Shown: positions 45,130 through 52,054 of the stretch, piece by piece | How the letters are laid out: every line of letters begins with the position of its first letter | Numbering within the stretch: position 1 is the first letter of the stretch | Source: Rhodospirillum sp. | Lineage (GTDB): Bacteria > Pseudomonadota > Alphaproteobacteria > Dongiales > Dongiaceae | Assembly (NCBI GenBank): GCA_013822765.1 | Contig: PNKY01000011.1 | Coordinates: forward strand, 1-64,000 | DNA length: 64,000 nt | Direction: 5' to 3' | Notes under the pieces: model-generated | Databases searched by the model: none | What the model was told of the DNA's origin: nothing | The model's input: only the letters and a program-made list of their open reading frames with translations | Position numbers and translations under genes: made by a program

Positions 45130-46920
45130 ATGTTCGGTCAGCTTCTGCAGCCACTGCGCCACCGGCTGATCCTGCTGTTCGCGATTGTCCTCGTCATCCC
45201 GAGTGCCTTCGGCATCATCGCCGCGATCGACCGCTATCGGGACCAGCTGCGCCAGGCGCATGAATCGACCGTGCGCTTCGCCACCCTGGCGTCGAACTAC
45301 GAGACCAACCTGCTCTGGCAGTCGAGCCGCATCATCCAGAACCTGGCGCACCAGCCGCCGGTGCTCGCCGCGGTCGCGAATTCGCCGTCGCGCGGGTCGG
45401 AATGCGCCGACCTGCTCGAGAGCGCGATCCGCCCCTACCCGGCCTACTCCGTCGCCGTGCTGCGCAACACCAAAGGCGAGCCGGTGTGCCAGTCCGATCC
45501 CACGACGCAGGCGGCCAATGCCGCCGACATGGACTGGTTCAAGATGGCGATGGAGACCCGGCGCGAGACGGTGAGCGGCTATTTCTATGCCGCGCGCATG
45601 CAGGAAGCCGTCATCATCTATGCGGCGCCGGTGGTCAGTGATCGCGATGTGCCGCTCGGCGTGCTGTCGCTGGCAATCCGGCTGGAGTGGCTGTCCGCCA
45701 TCGGCCAGGAGCCGGGCCTGCCGCCCGACGCGATGGTCTATCTGCTTGACCGCGCCGGGCACGTGCTGGTGGGCCCGAAGGCGCAGGGCGTCGATACCCA
45801 GGCCGGCCTGCCCGATCCGGCAACCATCCAGGAAGTGGTGAGCGGCTATATCCGCACCTTCGATTCGGTCGGCCAGGACGGCATCCAGCGCAACTACGCG
45901 GTCAACGTCATCGGCGACAAGGAGCTGTTCGTCCTGCTCGGGCAGCCGACCGCGCGGCTGATCGAGCCGCTGCGCACCTCGCTCCTGATCCAGATCGGCG
46001 TGCTGGTGTTCGTTGCGGTGGCGGCGATGGCGGCAGCGCTGATCGGCACCCGGATGCTGGTGACCAAGTGGATCGTCCGGTTGACCGAAGCCGCCAGTTC
46101 CATGAGCGTCGGCGACGTCTCGGTCAAGCGCGAGTTCGAAGGCGCGCCAGCCGAAATCCACGAGCTGGCGGAGACGCTGCGCGAGATGGCGATCCGGCTG
46201 GACGAGCGCGAGGCCGACCTGCGCCAATCGCTGGCGCAGAAGCAGATGATGTTGCGCGAGATCCACCACCGAGTGAAGAACAACCTGCAGACGGTCACCA
46301 GCCTGCTCAACCTCTACGCCCGCATCCCGCGCGGCGAGGCGGTCAAGCAGGCCTTTGCCGACGTGCAGATGCGCATCAACGCGCTGGCGCTGGTGCACCG
46401 GCATCTCTACGAAAGCCAGGACATGCAGGAGGTCGACCTGCATCCCTTCATGACCAATCTGTGCAGCCTGCTGCAGGATGGCTCCGGCGTGCCGCCGCGC
46501 CGGGTGAGGCTCAGCGTCGACATTCCGCATGTCCGGGTGACCGGCGACCGGGCCGTGCCGCTGGCGCTGCTGACCACCGAGATCCTGACTAACTCCTTCA
46601 AGCACGCCTTTCCCAACCAGCGCGCCGGCGGCATCTCGGTGCGGATCGCGCGCGAGCCGGACGGGATGGCGAAGCTGGTGATCGCCGACGATGGGGTCGG
46701 CCAGGGCGAACGCAACACCGAAGGCGAGCTTCCCGGCAGCATGGGCCAGACCCTGATCGAGGCCTTCACCCGGCAATTGGGCGGCGAGATCACTGTCGCG
46801 GGCCCGCCGGGCACGGTCACGACCCTCGATTTCCGCCTGGAGTCGGTGCACGCGGTCGCCGCCGGCAACCGGCCGCCGCTGGCCAATAACGCCACACCGC
46901 GCTCGCGCGAGCCGGTGTAG
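45130..46920 (+). CDS. Membrane sensor histidine kinase, HisKA_2/HWE type (PhyK-like)
   Basis: The 596-residue kinase has an N-terminal transmembrane helix (HRLILLFAIVLVIPSAFGIIAAI), a periplasmic sensing domain of about 240 residues, a second helix (IQIGVLVFVAVAAMAAAL), a HAMP linker, and HisKA_2 with LREIHHRVKNNLQTVTSLLNL, where His379 or His380 is the phospho-acceptor. The ATPase domain follows (LTTEILTNSFKHAF, VIADDGVG). Its position directly after phyR suggests it phosphorylates PhyR. The signal is unknown. Confidence 0.9.
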   Translation: MFGQLLQPLRHRLILLFAIVLVIPSAFGIIAAIDRYRDQLRQAHESTVRFATLASNYETNLLWQSSRIIQNLAHQPPVLAAVANSPSRGSECADLLESAIRPYPAYSVAVLRNTKGEPVCQSDPTTQAANAADMDWFKMAMETRRETVSGYFYAARMQEAVIIYAAPVVSDRDVPLGVLSLAIRLEWLSAIGQEPGLPPDAMVYLLDRAGHVLVGPKAQGVDTQAGLPDPATIQEVVSGYIRTFDSVGQDGIQRNYAVNVIGDKELFVLLGQPTARLIEPLRTSLLIQIGVLVFVAVAAMAAALIGTRMLVTKWIVRLTEAASSMSVGDVSVKREFEGAPAEIHELAETLREMAIRLDEREADLRQSLAQKQMMLREIHHRVKNNLQTVTSLLNLYARIPRGEAVKQAFADVQMRINALALVHRHLYESQDMQEVDLHPFMTNLCSLLQDGSGVPPRRVRLSVDIPHVRVTGDRAVPLALLTTEILTNSFKHAFPNQRAGGISVRIAREPDGMAKLVIADDGVGQGERNTEGELPGSMGQTLIEAFTRQLGGEITVAGPPGTVTTLDFRLESVHAVAAGNRPPLANNATPRSREPV

Positions 46921-46927
46921 CGCACGC

Positions 46928-46952
46928 GGAACAAAGCAGCCCGATCCGGGTT
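46928..46952 (+). promoter_or_regulatory. EcfG-type promoter
   Basis: GGAAC-N16-GGTT, followed by TTTT, lies 64 bp upstream of the small gene at 47017. It uses the same -10 variant (GGTT) as the nepR/phyR site. Confidence 0.6.
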
Positions 46953-47016
46953 TTTTCGACAATCCGGCGGTGCGTCGGGATGACGCGGCCGGAGATCCTG
47001 CAAGAGGGAAAACCCC

Positions 47017-47091
47017 ATGCGTTACGGGTTGTTGTGGCTCTTGGGCGTGCCCATTCCAGTCCTCATCGTGGTCTGGCTGTTGTTTCACTGA
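47017..47091 (+). CDS. 24-residue membrane peptide
   Basis: The frame codes for MRYGLLWLLGVPIPVLIVVWLLFH, almost entirely one hydrophobic helix. It has a Shine-Dalgarno (AAGAGGGAA) and an EcfG-type site upstream, and is followed by the DUF1328 gene. Similar very short peptides with a LLWLLGVPIP core occur in alphaproteobacteria, by my recollection. Confidence 0.6.
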   Translation: MRYGLLWLLGVPIPVLIVVWLLFH

Positions 47092-47129
47092 GTCTGCGTC
47101 GTTTGGCCCGGTCTCTCGGGGAGGTCGCC

Positions 47130-47312
47130 ATGCGGTGGGTCATCCTGTTTCTGATCGCTACAATCGGTTCCGGCGTGCTCGGCTTCGCCACGACATCGCC
47201 GATCGCCGGCAGTCTCGGCCAGCTGCTCTTCGGCATTTCCTTGATCATGCTGCTGGTGGCGCTGATGGTGTGCGCTTTGCAAAAAGGCGGCCCAGCGCGA
47301 ATCATCGATTGA
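47130..47312 (+). CDS. DUF1328-like small membrane protein
   Basis: The 60-residue product MRWVILFLIATIGSGVLGFATTSPIAG has two hydrophobic helices and resembles the DUF1328/YtjA family found in stress regulons. The ATG at 47130 has GGGGAGG six bases upstream. It is followed by a strong terminator and shares the promoter at 46928 with the 24-residue peptide. Function unknown; membrane stress is inferred from context. Confidence 0.7.
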   Translation: MRWVILFLIATIGSGVLGFATTSPIAGSLGQLLFGISLIMLLVALMVCALQKGGPARIID

Positions 47313-47333
47313 TTGCTTTGCTGCCCAAAAGAA

Positions 47334-47368
47334 AACGGCCCGCGGATAGTGCGGGCCGTTTCTGTTTT
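47334..47368. terminator. Bidirectional intrinsic terminator
   Basis: AACGGCCCGC (47334-47343) and GCGGGCCGTT (47351-47360) form a 10-bp stem followed by TCTGTTTT; on the other strand the run GAAAA before the stem serves the convergent csbD gene. Confidence 0.85.
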
Positions 47369-47382
47369 ACCGTTACTGCAGC

Positions 47383-47595
47383 CTAGGGCCACAGATCCTC
47401 GTTGCGGTTGCGGAATTCCTTGATCTGCTTTTCCGCCTCTTCGCGCTGGACGCCATAGCGCTCCTGCACTCGGCCGGCCAGCTGATCCATGTTGCCTTCA
47501 ACGACCGTCAGGTCGTTGTCCGTCAGCTTGCCCCACTGCTCTTTCACCTTGCCCTTCAGCTGCTTCCAATTGCCCTCAACCTGATCCTTGTTCAT
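47383..47595 (-). CDS. CsbD family stress protein
   Basis: The 70-residue protein MNKDQVEGNWKQLKGKVKEQWGKLTDNDL is a CsbD-like (YjbJ) protein, highly charged and probably partly disordered. CsbD proteins accumulate in the general stress response and stationary phase. It starts about 90 bp after the YqjK-like gene on the same strand. Confidence 0.92.
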   Translation of the reverse strand: MNKDQVEGNWKQLKGKVKEQWGKLTDNDLTVVEGNMDQLAGRVQERYGVQREEAEKQIKEFRNRNEDLWP

Positions 47596-47683
47596 TTGTG
47601 GCTCCTCTGTGCTGTGGTCAAAATCGAGCGATCGGGGCGACGTACCGCCCTCTAGTGTAAACAAGTCGGTAGCCAAATCGTTG

Positions 47684-47983
47684 CTAGCGGCGCAACAGGC
47701 GCACCGTCTGCCACACAGCGAGGCCGGTGCGCGCCATCTTCAGGAATGGCCGCGTGCGCTTGAACAGTCCGCCGGCCAGCAGCAGGCCGACCGGCAGCCA
47801 GTAGCGGCGCACGAGCGTGGCGCCGACGATCGCGATGCGCGCAATGCGCTCGCTCGCGATCTGCAGGTCTTGGGTCGCGTCGCGGATCGCCGCGCGCTCC
47901 AGCGCGGCGCGCGCGATCAGCACCTCACGCGATGCATTGAGGTCGGCGGCGCTGTTACGCGCGGCGGCGGCGCGTCTCGACAT
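47684..47983 (-). CDS. Small protein, YqjK-like position
   Basis: The 99-residue product starts MSRRAAAARNSAADLNASREVLIARAALERAAIRDATQ, an Ala/Arg-rich helix, and has a short hydrophobic stretch (RYWLPVGLLLAGGLF). Its start overlaps the holin-like gene by 29 bp. By position, third after YqjD-like and YqjE-like genes, it corresponds to YqjK in E. coli, but similarity is not obvious. Confidence 0.6.
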   Translation of the reverse strand: MSRRAAAARNSAADLNASREVLIARAALERAAIRDATQDLQIASERIARIAIVGATLVRRYWLPVGLLLAGGLFKRTRPFLKMARTGLAVWQTVRLLRR

Positions 47984-48416
47984 CGAAATCCACCTCGGCA
48001 TCCTCGAATGCGTCTTCGAGCTCGTCTGTGTCTTTGGAAAGCTCATCCAGCGTGTGCGAGAACAGCGGCGATCCGATCTTGGCCTTGTGCCGCAGCACTA
48101 GCAGAGATGCGCCGGCCGCGACGATATAGAACACAAGCAGCCCGCCGATCGCCAGCAGCCGGTTGTCGTCCCAGAACGCGACGATCACCAGCAGCGAGAG
48201 CATCAGCAGAGCCATCGAGGCGAAGATCAAGGACAGCGCCGTCAGCACTAGCATCAGCCAGATGCGGCTCTTCTCTTCCATCAGTTCGACGGCAAGCAGG
48301 CCAAGCCGCGTCCGCACCATGGTCACGAGAATGGAGAGGATACGCCGCCCGGATTGGACGATGCCGTCGGTCGCGTGCACGGACATGGAGTGGCGCTCGT
48401 CCGAGCGCAGGCTCAT
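47955..48416 (-). CDS. Phage holin family superfamily III / YqjE-like membrane protein
   Basis: The 153-residue protein has a hydrophilic N-terminus, two adjacent membrane helices (IWLMLVLTALSLIFASMALLML and LLAIGGLLVFYIVAAGASLLVL), and an acidic tail (DELSKDTDELEDAFEDAEVDF). This layout is that of PF07332/YqjE. The ATGA overlap with the DUF883 gene mirrors yqjD-yqjE. Despite the name it is not a phage gene here. Confidence 0.8.
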   Translation of the reverse strand: MSLRSDERHSMSVHATDGIVQSGRRILSILVTMVRTRLGLLAVELMEEKSRIWLMLVLTALSLIFASMALLMLSLLVIVAFWDDNRLLAIGGLLVFYIVAAGASLLVLRHKAKIGSPLFSHTLDELSKDTDELEDAFEDAEVDFDVETRRRRA

Positions 48417-48742
48417 CTACCGCGGCCGATCAGGAGACCGAGCAGCAGGCCAACCCCCGCGCCGACACCGACCGCAGTCCACGGATTCTCGTGTACATAA
48501 TCGTCGGAGTCAGTCGCGATCTTGCGCGCCTTCGCCATCGCTTGCTTTTCCATCCCACCCAGCCGCGCCTTCGCTTTCTTAAGGCTGGCCTCGGCCTGGC
48601 CCTTGAGCTCGGAGAGCTTTTCGCCCCCGTCCTCGGCGGCAGCGGAAAACACGTCTTCCATCGCCTCGACCAGAGTGGAGAACTCGTCCATCAGGTCGTC
48701 ATAGGCGCGCTCGGTGTTGCTGACTTTCGTGCGTCTCGACAT
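48413..48742 (-). CDS. DUF883 (YqjD/ElaB) ribosome-associated membrane protein homologue
   Basis: The 109-residue protein has a long amphipathic helix (SNTERAYDDLMDEFSTLVEAMEDVF) and ends in a C-terminal membrane anchor PWTAVGVGAGVGLLLGLLIGRGR, the DUF883 signature. E. coli YqjD and ElaB bind ribosomes at the membrane in stationary phase. It is the first gene of a three-gene operon with the YqjE-like and YqjK-position genes. Confidence 0.88.
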   Translation of the reverse strand: MSRRTKVSNTERAYDDLMDEFSTLVEAMEDVFSAAAEDGGEKLSELKGQAEASLKKAKARLGGMEKQAMAKARKIATDSDDYVHENPWTAVGVGAGVGLLLGLLIGRGR

Positions 48743-48769
48743 TCTTGCCTCCTCAATACGCGTAGTCCG

Positions 48770-48800
48770 AAAACAAAGCAGGCGGGCTATGCCCGCCTGC
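48770..48800 (-). terminator. Intrinsic terminator of the PRC-barrel gene
   Basis: On the minus strand GCAGGCGGGC and GCCCGCCTGC form a 10-bp stem with a 3-nt loop, followed by TTTGTTTT. It lies 24 bp after the PRC-barrel stop and upstream of the DUF883 gene. Confidence 0.9.
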
Positions 48801-48823
48801 GCTCCTGCAGTCCTGCAGGTCGG

Positions 48824-49624
48824 CTACTGTTTCGAAACCTCGTAGGCCGGCATTTGTTCCAGCTTTTCCTTGGTGAGGTTAACGACTGCCCGGTCCTTGC
48901 CGTCCTGGTTGGCCAGGGTCACGTCCTTCCAATCCAATAGGACCGGGTGGGTTGCGATGCCGAGGAAGCCGCCGACGTCGACCACGACGCCTTCGACCTT
49001 GCCATCCTTGTCGAGCACGACTTCACCGATGTCGCCGACCTTCTTGTCCTCGGGGCTCTGCACGTCGAGCCCGATCAGCTTGCTGGCGTTCATCGAACCG
49101 TCGGCGTTCATGACCGCGGAGTTGTCGGGGGCATCGGTCTCGGCCGTCGCGGTGGCCGTACCATCAGCGGTCGTATCCGCCGGCGCGTCGGTCGCGGCAT
49201 AGCGCTCGCCGGACTCGGTCAGCACCTGGCCGCGCAGCGCGGGGTCGGTATAGTCATAGGCCGCAGCTGCCTTGGCGCTGTCCTTGGTGAGCGAAGAGAC
49301 GATCTTGCTGTCTTCGCCGGTCTTGAGATCCGACCACTTCACCGCCACCAGCTTCTCGCTCTCGAGCCATCCGCTGACATCGAGCACGACAGAGGACACT
49401 TTGCCTTTCTGATCGACCATCACGCTGTCGATCTCGCCGACCTTGTCGCCGTTCGCATCGTAGACTTCTTGTCCAATCAGCTTGCCGGCATCGATATCGC
49501 CGGCTGCTGCTTGCGCGATCTGGACGGAGTCGATCTCGGTCACGATCACGTTATCGGCCATCGCGTATGGCGCAGCGCCAAGCATCGCAGTGACCGCACC
49601 GCTCAGGAGCAGTGTTCTTTTCAT
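48824..49624 (-). CDS. Secreted protein with two PRC-barrel domains
   Basis: The 266-residue protein starts with a signal peptide (MKRTLLLSGAVTAMLGAAPYAMA) and contains two PRC-barrel repeats: LIGQEVYDANGDKVGEIDSVMVD near residue 40 and LIGLDVQSPEDKKVGDIGEVVLD near residue 180. An Ala/Thr/Asp-rich linker joins them. PRC-barrels bind diverse partners; exported members in Hyphomicrobiales are common in stress islands. It ends in a strong terminator. Confidence 0.88.
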   Translation of the reverse strand: MKRTLLLSGAVTAMLGAAPYAMADNVIVTEIDSVQIAQAAAGDIDAGKLIGQEVYDANGDKVGEIDSVMVDQKGKVSSVVLDVSGWLESEKLVAVKWSDLKTGEDSKIVSSLTKDSAKAAAAYDYTDPALRGQVLTESGERYAATDAPADTTADGTATATAETDAPDNSAVMNADGSMNASKLIGLDVQSPEDKKVGDIGEVVLDKDGKVEGVVVDVGGFLGIATHPVLLDWKDVTLANQDGKDRAVVNLTKEKLEQMPAYEVSKQ

Positions 49625-49698
49625 TCTAGTCTCCTCAAAGAATATTAAGCTTCGCACCCATGAACAAGTTGGTGACGTTTCGGTTGCGCGATGCCTCC

Positions 49699-49723
49699 GG
49701 AACCTCACAAGTAGGTCGGTGTT
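49699..49723 (+). promoter_or_regulatory. EcfG-type promoter
   Basis: GGAAC-N16-TGTT lies 45 bp upstream of the ATG at 49768, predicting a leader of about 37 nt. Confidence 0.65.
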
Positions 49724-49767
49724 GATCCGGGAGTGTGCACGATTCACCAACGGCAATGGAGCGCATC

Positions 49768-50097
49768 ATGGATCAGCAATCATTCGACAAGCTGGTCGGC
49801 GACGTTTCGAAGCATTTCGCGACGCCAGAGGCGCTGCTCGCGGAAGAGTCTCTGACGCGCGACCAGAAGGTGGCGCTGTTGCGCCAATGGGAATACGACC
49901 TGCACCTGCTGCAGGTGGCGACGGAAGAGAACATGACCGGCGATGCGCCTCCGGGCGCGAACGCCGAGAAGATTCGCCAAGTGCACGCGGCGGCCGAGAC
50001 GCTCGGCGCCGAGCTCGACAGTGAAGGCAGCGGCGCCGCCAAGACCGGCGCTGTCATCAAGGAAGAGAAACCGAAAAAGGTCAGCTCAGCGCACTGA
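49768..50097 (+). CDS. Small soluble hypothetical protein of the stress island
   Basis: The 109-residue protein reads MDQQSFDKLVGDVSKHFATPEALLAEESLTRDQKVALLRQWEYDLHLL in its helical N-terminal half; the C-terminal half is charged (TGAVIKEEKPKKVSSAH). I do not know the family. It has an EcfG-type promoter and a GGAG seven bases before the ATG. An in-frame ATG at 49756 is an alternative start. Confidence 0.75.
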   Translation: MDQQSFDKLVGDVSKHFATPEALLAEESLTRDQKVALLRQWEYDLHLLQVATEENMTGDAPPGANAEKIRQVHAAAETLGAELDSEGSGAAKTGAVIKEEKPKKVSSAH

Positions 50098-50245
50098 TCG
50101 GCTGATCCGGGCTGGGCCCGGGCTGGGGCTGTCCTGGCCCGGGCACCGGCGGCGGAATGGGATCGCCCGGCCGATCGGCGGGCGGGTCGCCGGGTGCCGG
50201 CGGCGCCGGCGGAATCGGCGTGGGCGGATTAGCAGAGATCAACAT
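50081..50245 (-). CDS. 54-residue proline-rich peptide
   Basis: The frame reads MLISANPPTPIPPAPPAPGD and continues with Pro/Gly/Asp-rich repeats (PGDPIPPPVPGPGQPQPGPS) to ISALS. Its ATG overlaps the stop of the upstream small gene as TAATG, a signature of translational coupling. Its end overlaps the convergent gene at 49768-50097 by 17 bp. It would be disordered. Too short for confident family assignment. Confidence 0.5.
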   Translation of the reverse strand: MLISANPPTPIPPAPPAPGDPPADRPGDPIPPPVPGPGQPQPGPSPDQPISALS

Positions 50246-50442
50246 TAGCATTTGACATGCTCTGTTTCGGTTCGGGCGCGGAGCTCGCGCGGCCGTCTCG
50301 CCCGACGTTCGTCGACCGTGGCCGCGCTTTTGCCCGGTCGGCCTGCTGTTGGCGCGGAAGTGCGCTCTTTCGCTGGTCGATTCTCAAACAGGCCCCAATC
50401 CTTGGAATTGTTGTCGACATCCATTGTCCTGGCCCTCTGCAT
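50245..50442 (-). CDS. 65-residue hydrophilic basic protein
   Basis: From ATG 50442 the product reads MQRARTMDVDNNSKDWGLFE and continues with Arg/Lys/Ala-rich sequence (NRPAKERTSAPTAGRPGKSA) to TETEHVKC. AGAGGTG lies about six bases upstream of the ATG; a second ATG at 50424 also has a ribosome-binding site. The stop overlaps the start of the Pro-rich peptide gene. It diverges from the iron-permease-like gene. Family not recognised. Confidence 0.5.
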   Translation of the reverse strand: MQRARTMDVDNNSKDWGLFENRPAKERTSAPTAGRPGKSAATVDERRARRPRELRARTETEHVKC

Positions 50443-50534
50443 TCGTTTCACCTCTGAGAACAGCGTGGTCAGCCGCCCGTTGCGCACACCGCTGGAACCG
50501 GCTCTGCCGCAGTTGCATTGAGTGAATTGAGACT

Positions 50535-51026
50535 GTGCATACGGAAGACGGATTGCTCTTGAACATCTTCGACCGGATCGCAAAGCGAATCGCTCACCTG
50601 ACGGGTCATCCTGCGATCTTCGTCGTAGCCTGCCTTGCGATCGTGGTCTGGGGCGCGTTGGGTCCGGCGCTCGGCTATTCAGACACCTGGCAACTGGTAA
50701 TCAACACGTCGACCACCATCGCGACCTTTCTCATGGTGTTCCTGATTCAGAACACCCAGAACCGCGACAGCGAGGCGCTGCATCTCAAGATCGATGAACT
50801 GCTACGGGCGCTCGACGCCGCTGACACCCGTCTGGTCGATCTCGAGGAGCGCAGCGAACAGGAGCTGGAACAGCTCCGCAAGCGATACAAGGACCTGGCA
50901 TCCGATCCCGCTCTCGAAGGCCAAGTCGAAGCGGATTTCCCGTCACAGAGCGCTAGCGGCAGTCGTGCCAGCCAGCGGTCTCGGAACCAATCATTGCGCC
51001 GCCGCGTTCAAAACGCACAAACCTGA
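50535..51026 (+). CDS. Low-affinity iron permease family protein
   Basis: The 163-residue protein has an Iron_permease domain (PF04120): FDRIAKRIAHLTGHPAIFVVACLAIVVWG and TWQLVINTSTTIATFLMVFLIQNTQNRDS form two helices followed by the conserved NTQNRD and a charged coiled-coil tail. The start is a GTG at 50535. Despite the family name, bacterial members have no proven iron transport role. An EcfG-type site for the next gene lies within its 3' end. Confidence 0.8.
   Translation: MHTEDGLLLNIFDRIAKRIAHLTGHPAIFVVACLAIVVWGALGPALGYSDTWQLVINTSTTIATFLMVFLIQNTQNRDSEALHLKIDELLRALDAADTRLVDLEERSEQELEQLRKRYKDLASDPALEGQVEADFPSQSASGSRASQRSRNQSLRRRVQNAQT
50983..51008 (+). promoter_or_regulatory. EcfG-type promoter inside the iron-permease gene
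   Basis: GGAAC-N17-CGTT ends 30 bp before the DUF3309 start, predicting a leader of about 24 nt. The CGTT -10 is the commonest in other species. Confidence 0.6.
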
Positions 51027-51038
51027 GAGGAGCCCACC

Positions 51039-51194
51039 ATGCTTGGGACAATTCTGCTCATCCTTCTGATCTTGTTGCTGATCGGCGCGGTGCCGGCTTG
51101 GCCTTACAGCCGGTCCTGGGGCTATGCGCCGAGCGGCCTGCTGACCATTCTGGTGATCGTGGCCATCGTGGCCCTGTTGACCGGCCACATCTAG
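51039..51194 (+). CDS. DUF3309 small membrane protein
   Basis: The 51-residue product starts MLGTILLILLILLLIGAVPA and contains the DUF3309 hallmark WPYSRSWGYAPSG between two hydrophobic helices. A GAGAGGAG precedes the ATG. DUF3309 proteins are abundant in proteobacteria and their function is unknown; the promoter places it in the stress regulon. Confidence 0.85.
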   Translation: MLGTILLILLILLLIGAVPAWPYSRSWGYAPSGLLTILVIVAIVALLTGHI

Positions 51195-51204
51195 CAACCG
51201 GATC

Positions 51205-51804
51205 TCATCCCCGCGTCCCCGTTCTCCGCAGCGCGTCGCTCAACTGGCGGCCGCCGCGGGAACGGGACTTGGCCTCGCCCTTCGGCTCTACCTTGAGCGT
51301 CTCGCCCCCGCTCTCGTTCCCGTTCTCCAGTTCCATCAGCTGCTTGAGATGCTCGCGGGCCCGGCACAGACGCGAACGCACGGTGCCGACCGGCACGTCG
51401 AGCTGGCGCGCAACTTCGTTGTAGTCCATCTGCTCGACGCAGATGAACCAGATGATCTGGCGATGCTGCCAGCTCAATGACTCGAACGCGCGCTGCACGT
51501 CGCGCATCTGGTGACGCGCCTCCTGTCCGCCTTCGATCGGCGTGGCGCGTTCGATCACGCCGTCCTGTGTCAGCAGCGGCCGGCGCTTCTTGGTCTCGTT
51601 TACGAAGATGTTGTGCAGGATGGTCATGAGCCAGGATCGGATGTTCGTTCCCGGCTGGAACTTTTCGATGTTGTCGATGGCGCGCACCAAGCACTCCTGC
51701 ACCAGATCGTCCGCCTTCTCCGGATCTCTGGCGAGGAACATGCCATATCGGCGCAGCCGGGGGATCTCCAGCTCGATGAGTTGGCTGAGCTCCTCATTCA
51801 GCAT
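51205..51804 (-). CDS. Second ECF-type RNA polymerase sigma factor (EcfG-like)
   Basis: The 199-residue protein from ATG 51804 has sigma region 2 (DPEKADDLVQECLVRAIDNIEKF, RSWLMTILHNIFVNETKK) and region 4 (LSWQHRQIIWFICVEQMDYNEVARQLDVPVGTVRSRLCRARE). The segment DDLV-E-LVRAI and PGTN-SWL-TIL-N-F resembles EcfG (43159-43770), so it may be an EcfG paralogue. The C-terminus has a charged tail. An alternative ATG is at 51813. It diverges from the GalU-like gene across a palindromic EcfG-type promoter. Confidence 0.9.
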   Translation of the reverse strand: MLNEELSQLIELEIPRLRRYGMFLARDPEKADDLVQECLVRAIDNIEKFQPGTNIRSWLMTILHNIFVNETKKRRPLLTQDGVIERATPIEGGQEARHQMRDVQRAFESLSWQHRQIIWFICVEQMDYNEVARQLDVPVGTVRSRLCRAREHLKQLMELENGNESGGETLKVEPKGEAKSRSRGGRQLSDALRRTGTRG

Positions 51805-51932
51805 TCCGACCATACTCCCATGCGCATCGATTGAGGTGGAACGGCGCCGCCGCCGTCGCAGGTATGAAAAACCAAGTCCTGCAAGTCGGTATGGTTCCGA
51901 AACGCGCGCAGCTTTTCCGCAGCGGCGCGGAA

Positions 51933-51959
51933 GGAACAAAAGCCATCCTGGCCTGTTCC
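51933..51959. promoter_or_regulatory. Palindromic bidirectional EcfG-type promoter for the ECF gene and galU
   Basis: The 27-bp site reads GGAAC-N16-TGTTCC on both strands. The perfect inverted arms are AGGAACA (51932-51938) and TGTTCCT (51954-51960). It has the same geometry as the site at 44165-44191. It lies about 95 bp upstream of galU and 130 bp upstream of the ECF gene. Confidence 0.75.
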
Positions 51960-52054
51960 TCTCCCATGGTCGTAAGCGGCCGGGATAATTCGTGTCCCAA
52001 CCATTCGAGAGCCGCACACGCCATTAATGCCAGCACCTCAGCAGGGAGATTCCC

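Noticed and set aside
47955-48416. Phage origin suggested by the holin-family label
   Set aside because: Context is a YqjD-YqjE-type stress operon and there are no other phage genes nearby.
48836-48860. EcfG-like GGAAC-N16-GGTT on the minus strand inside the PRC-barrel gene
   Set aside because: It lies upstream of a strong terminator and would not reach the DUF883 operon; one such match is expected by chance in a window this size.
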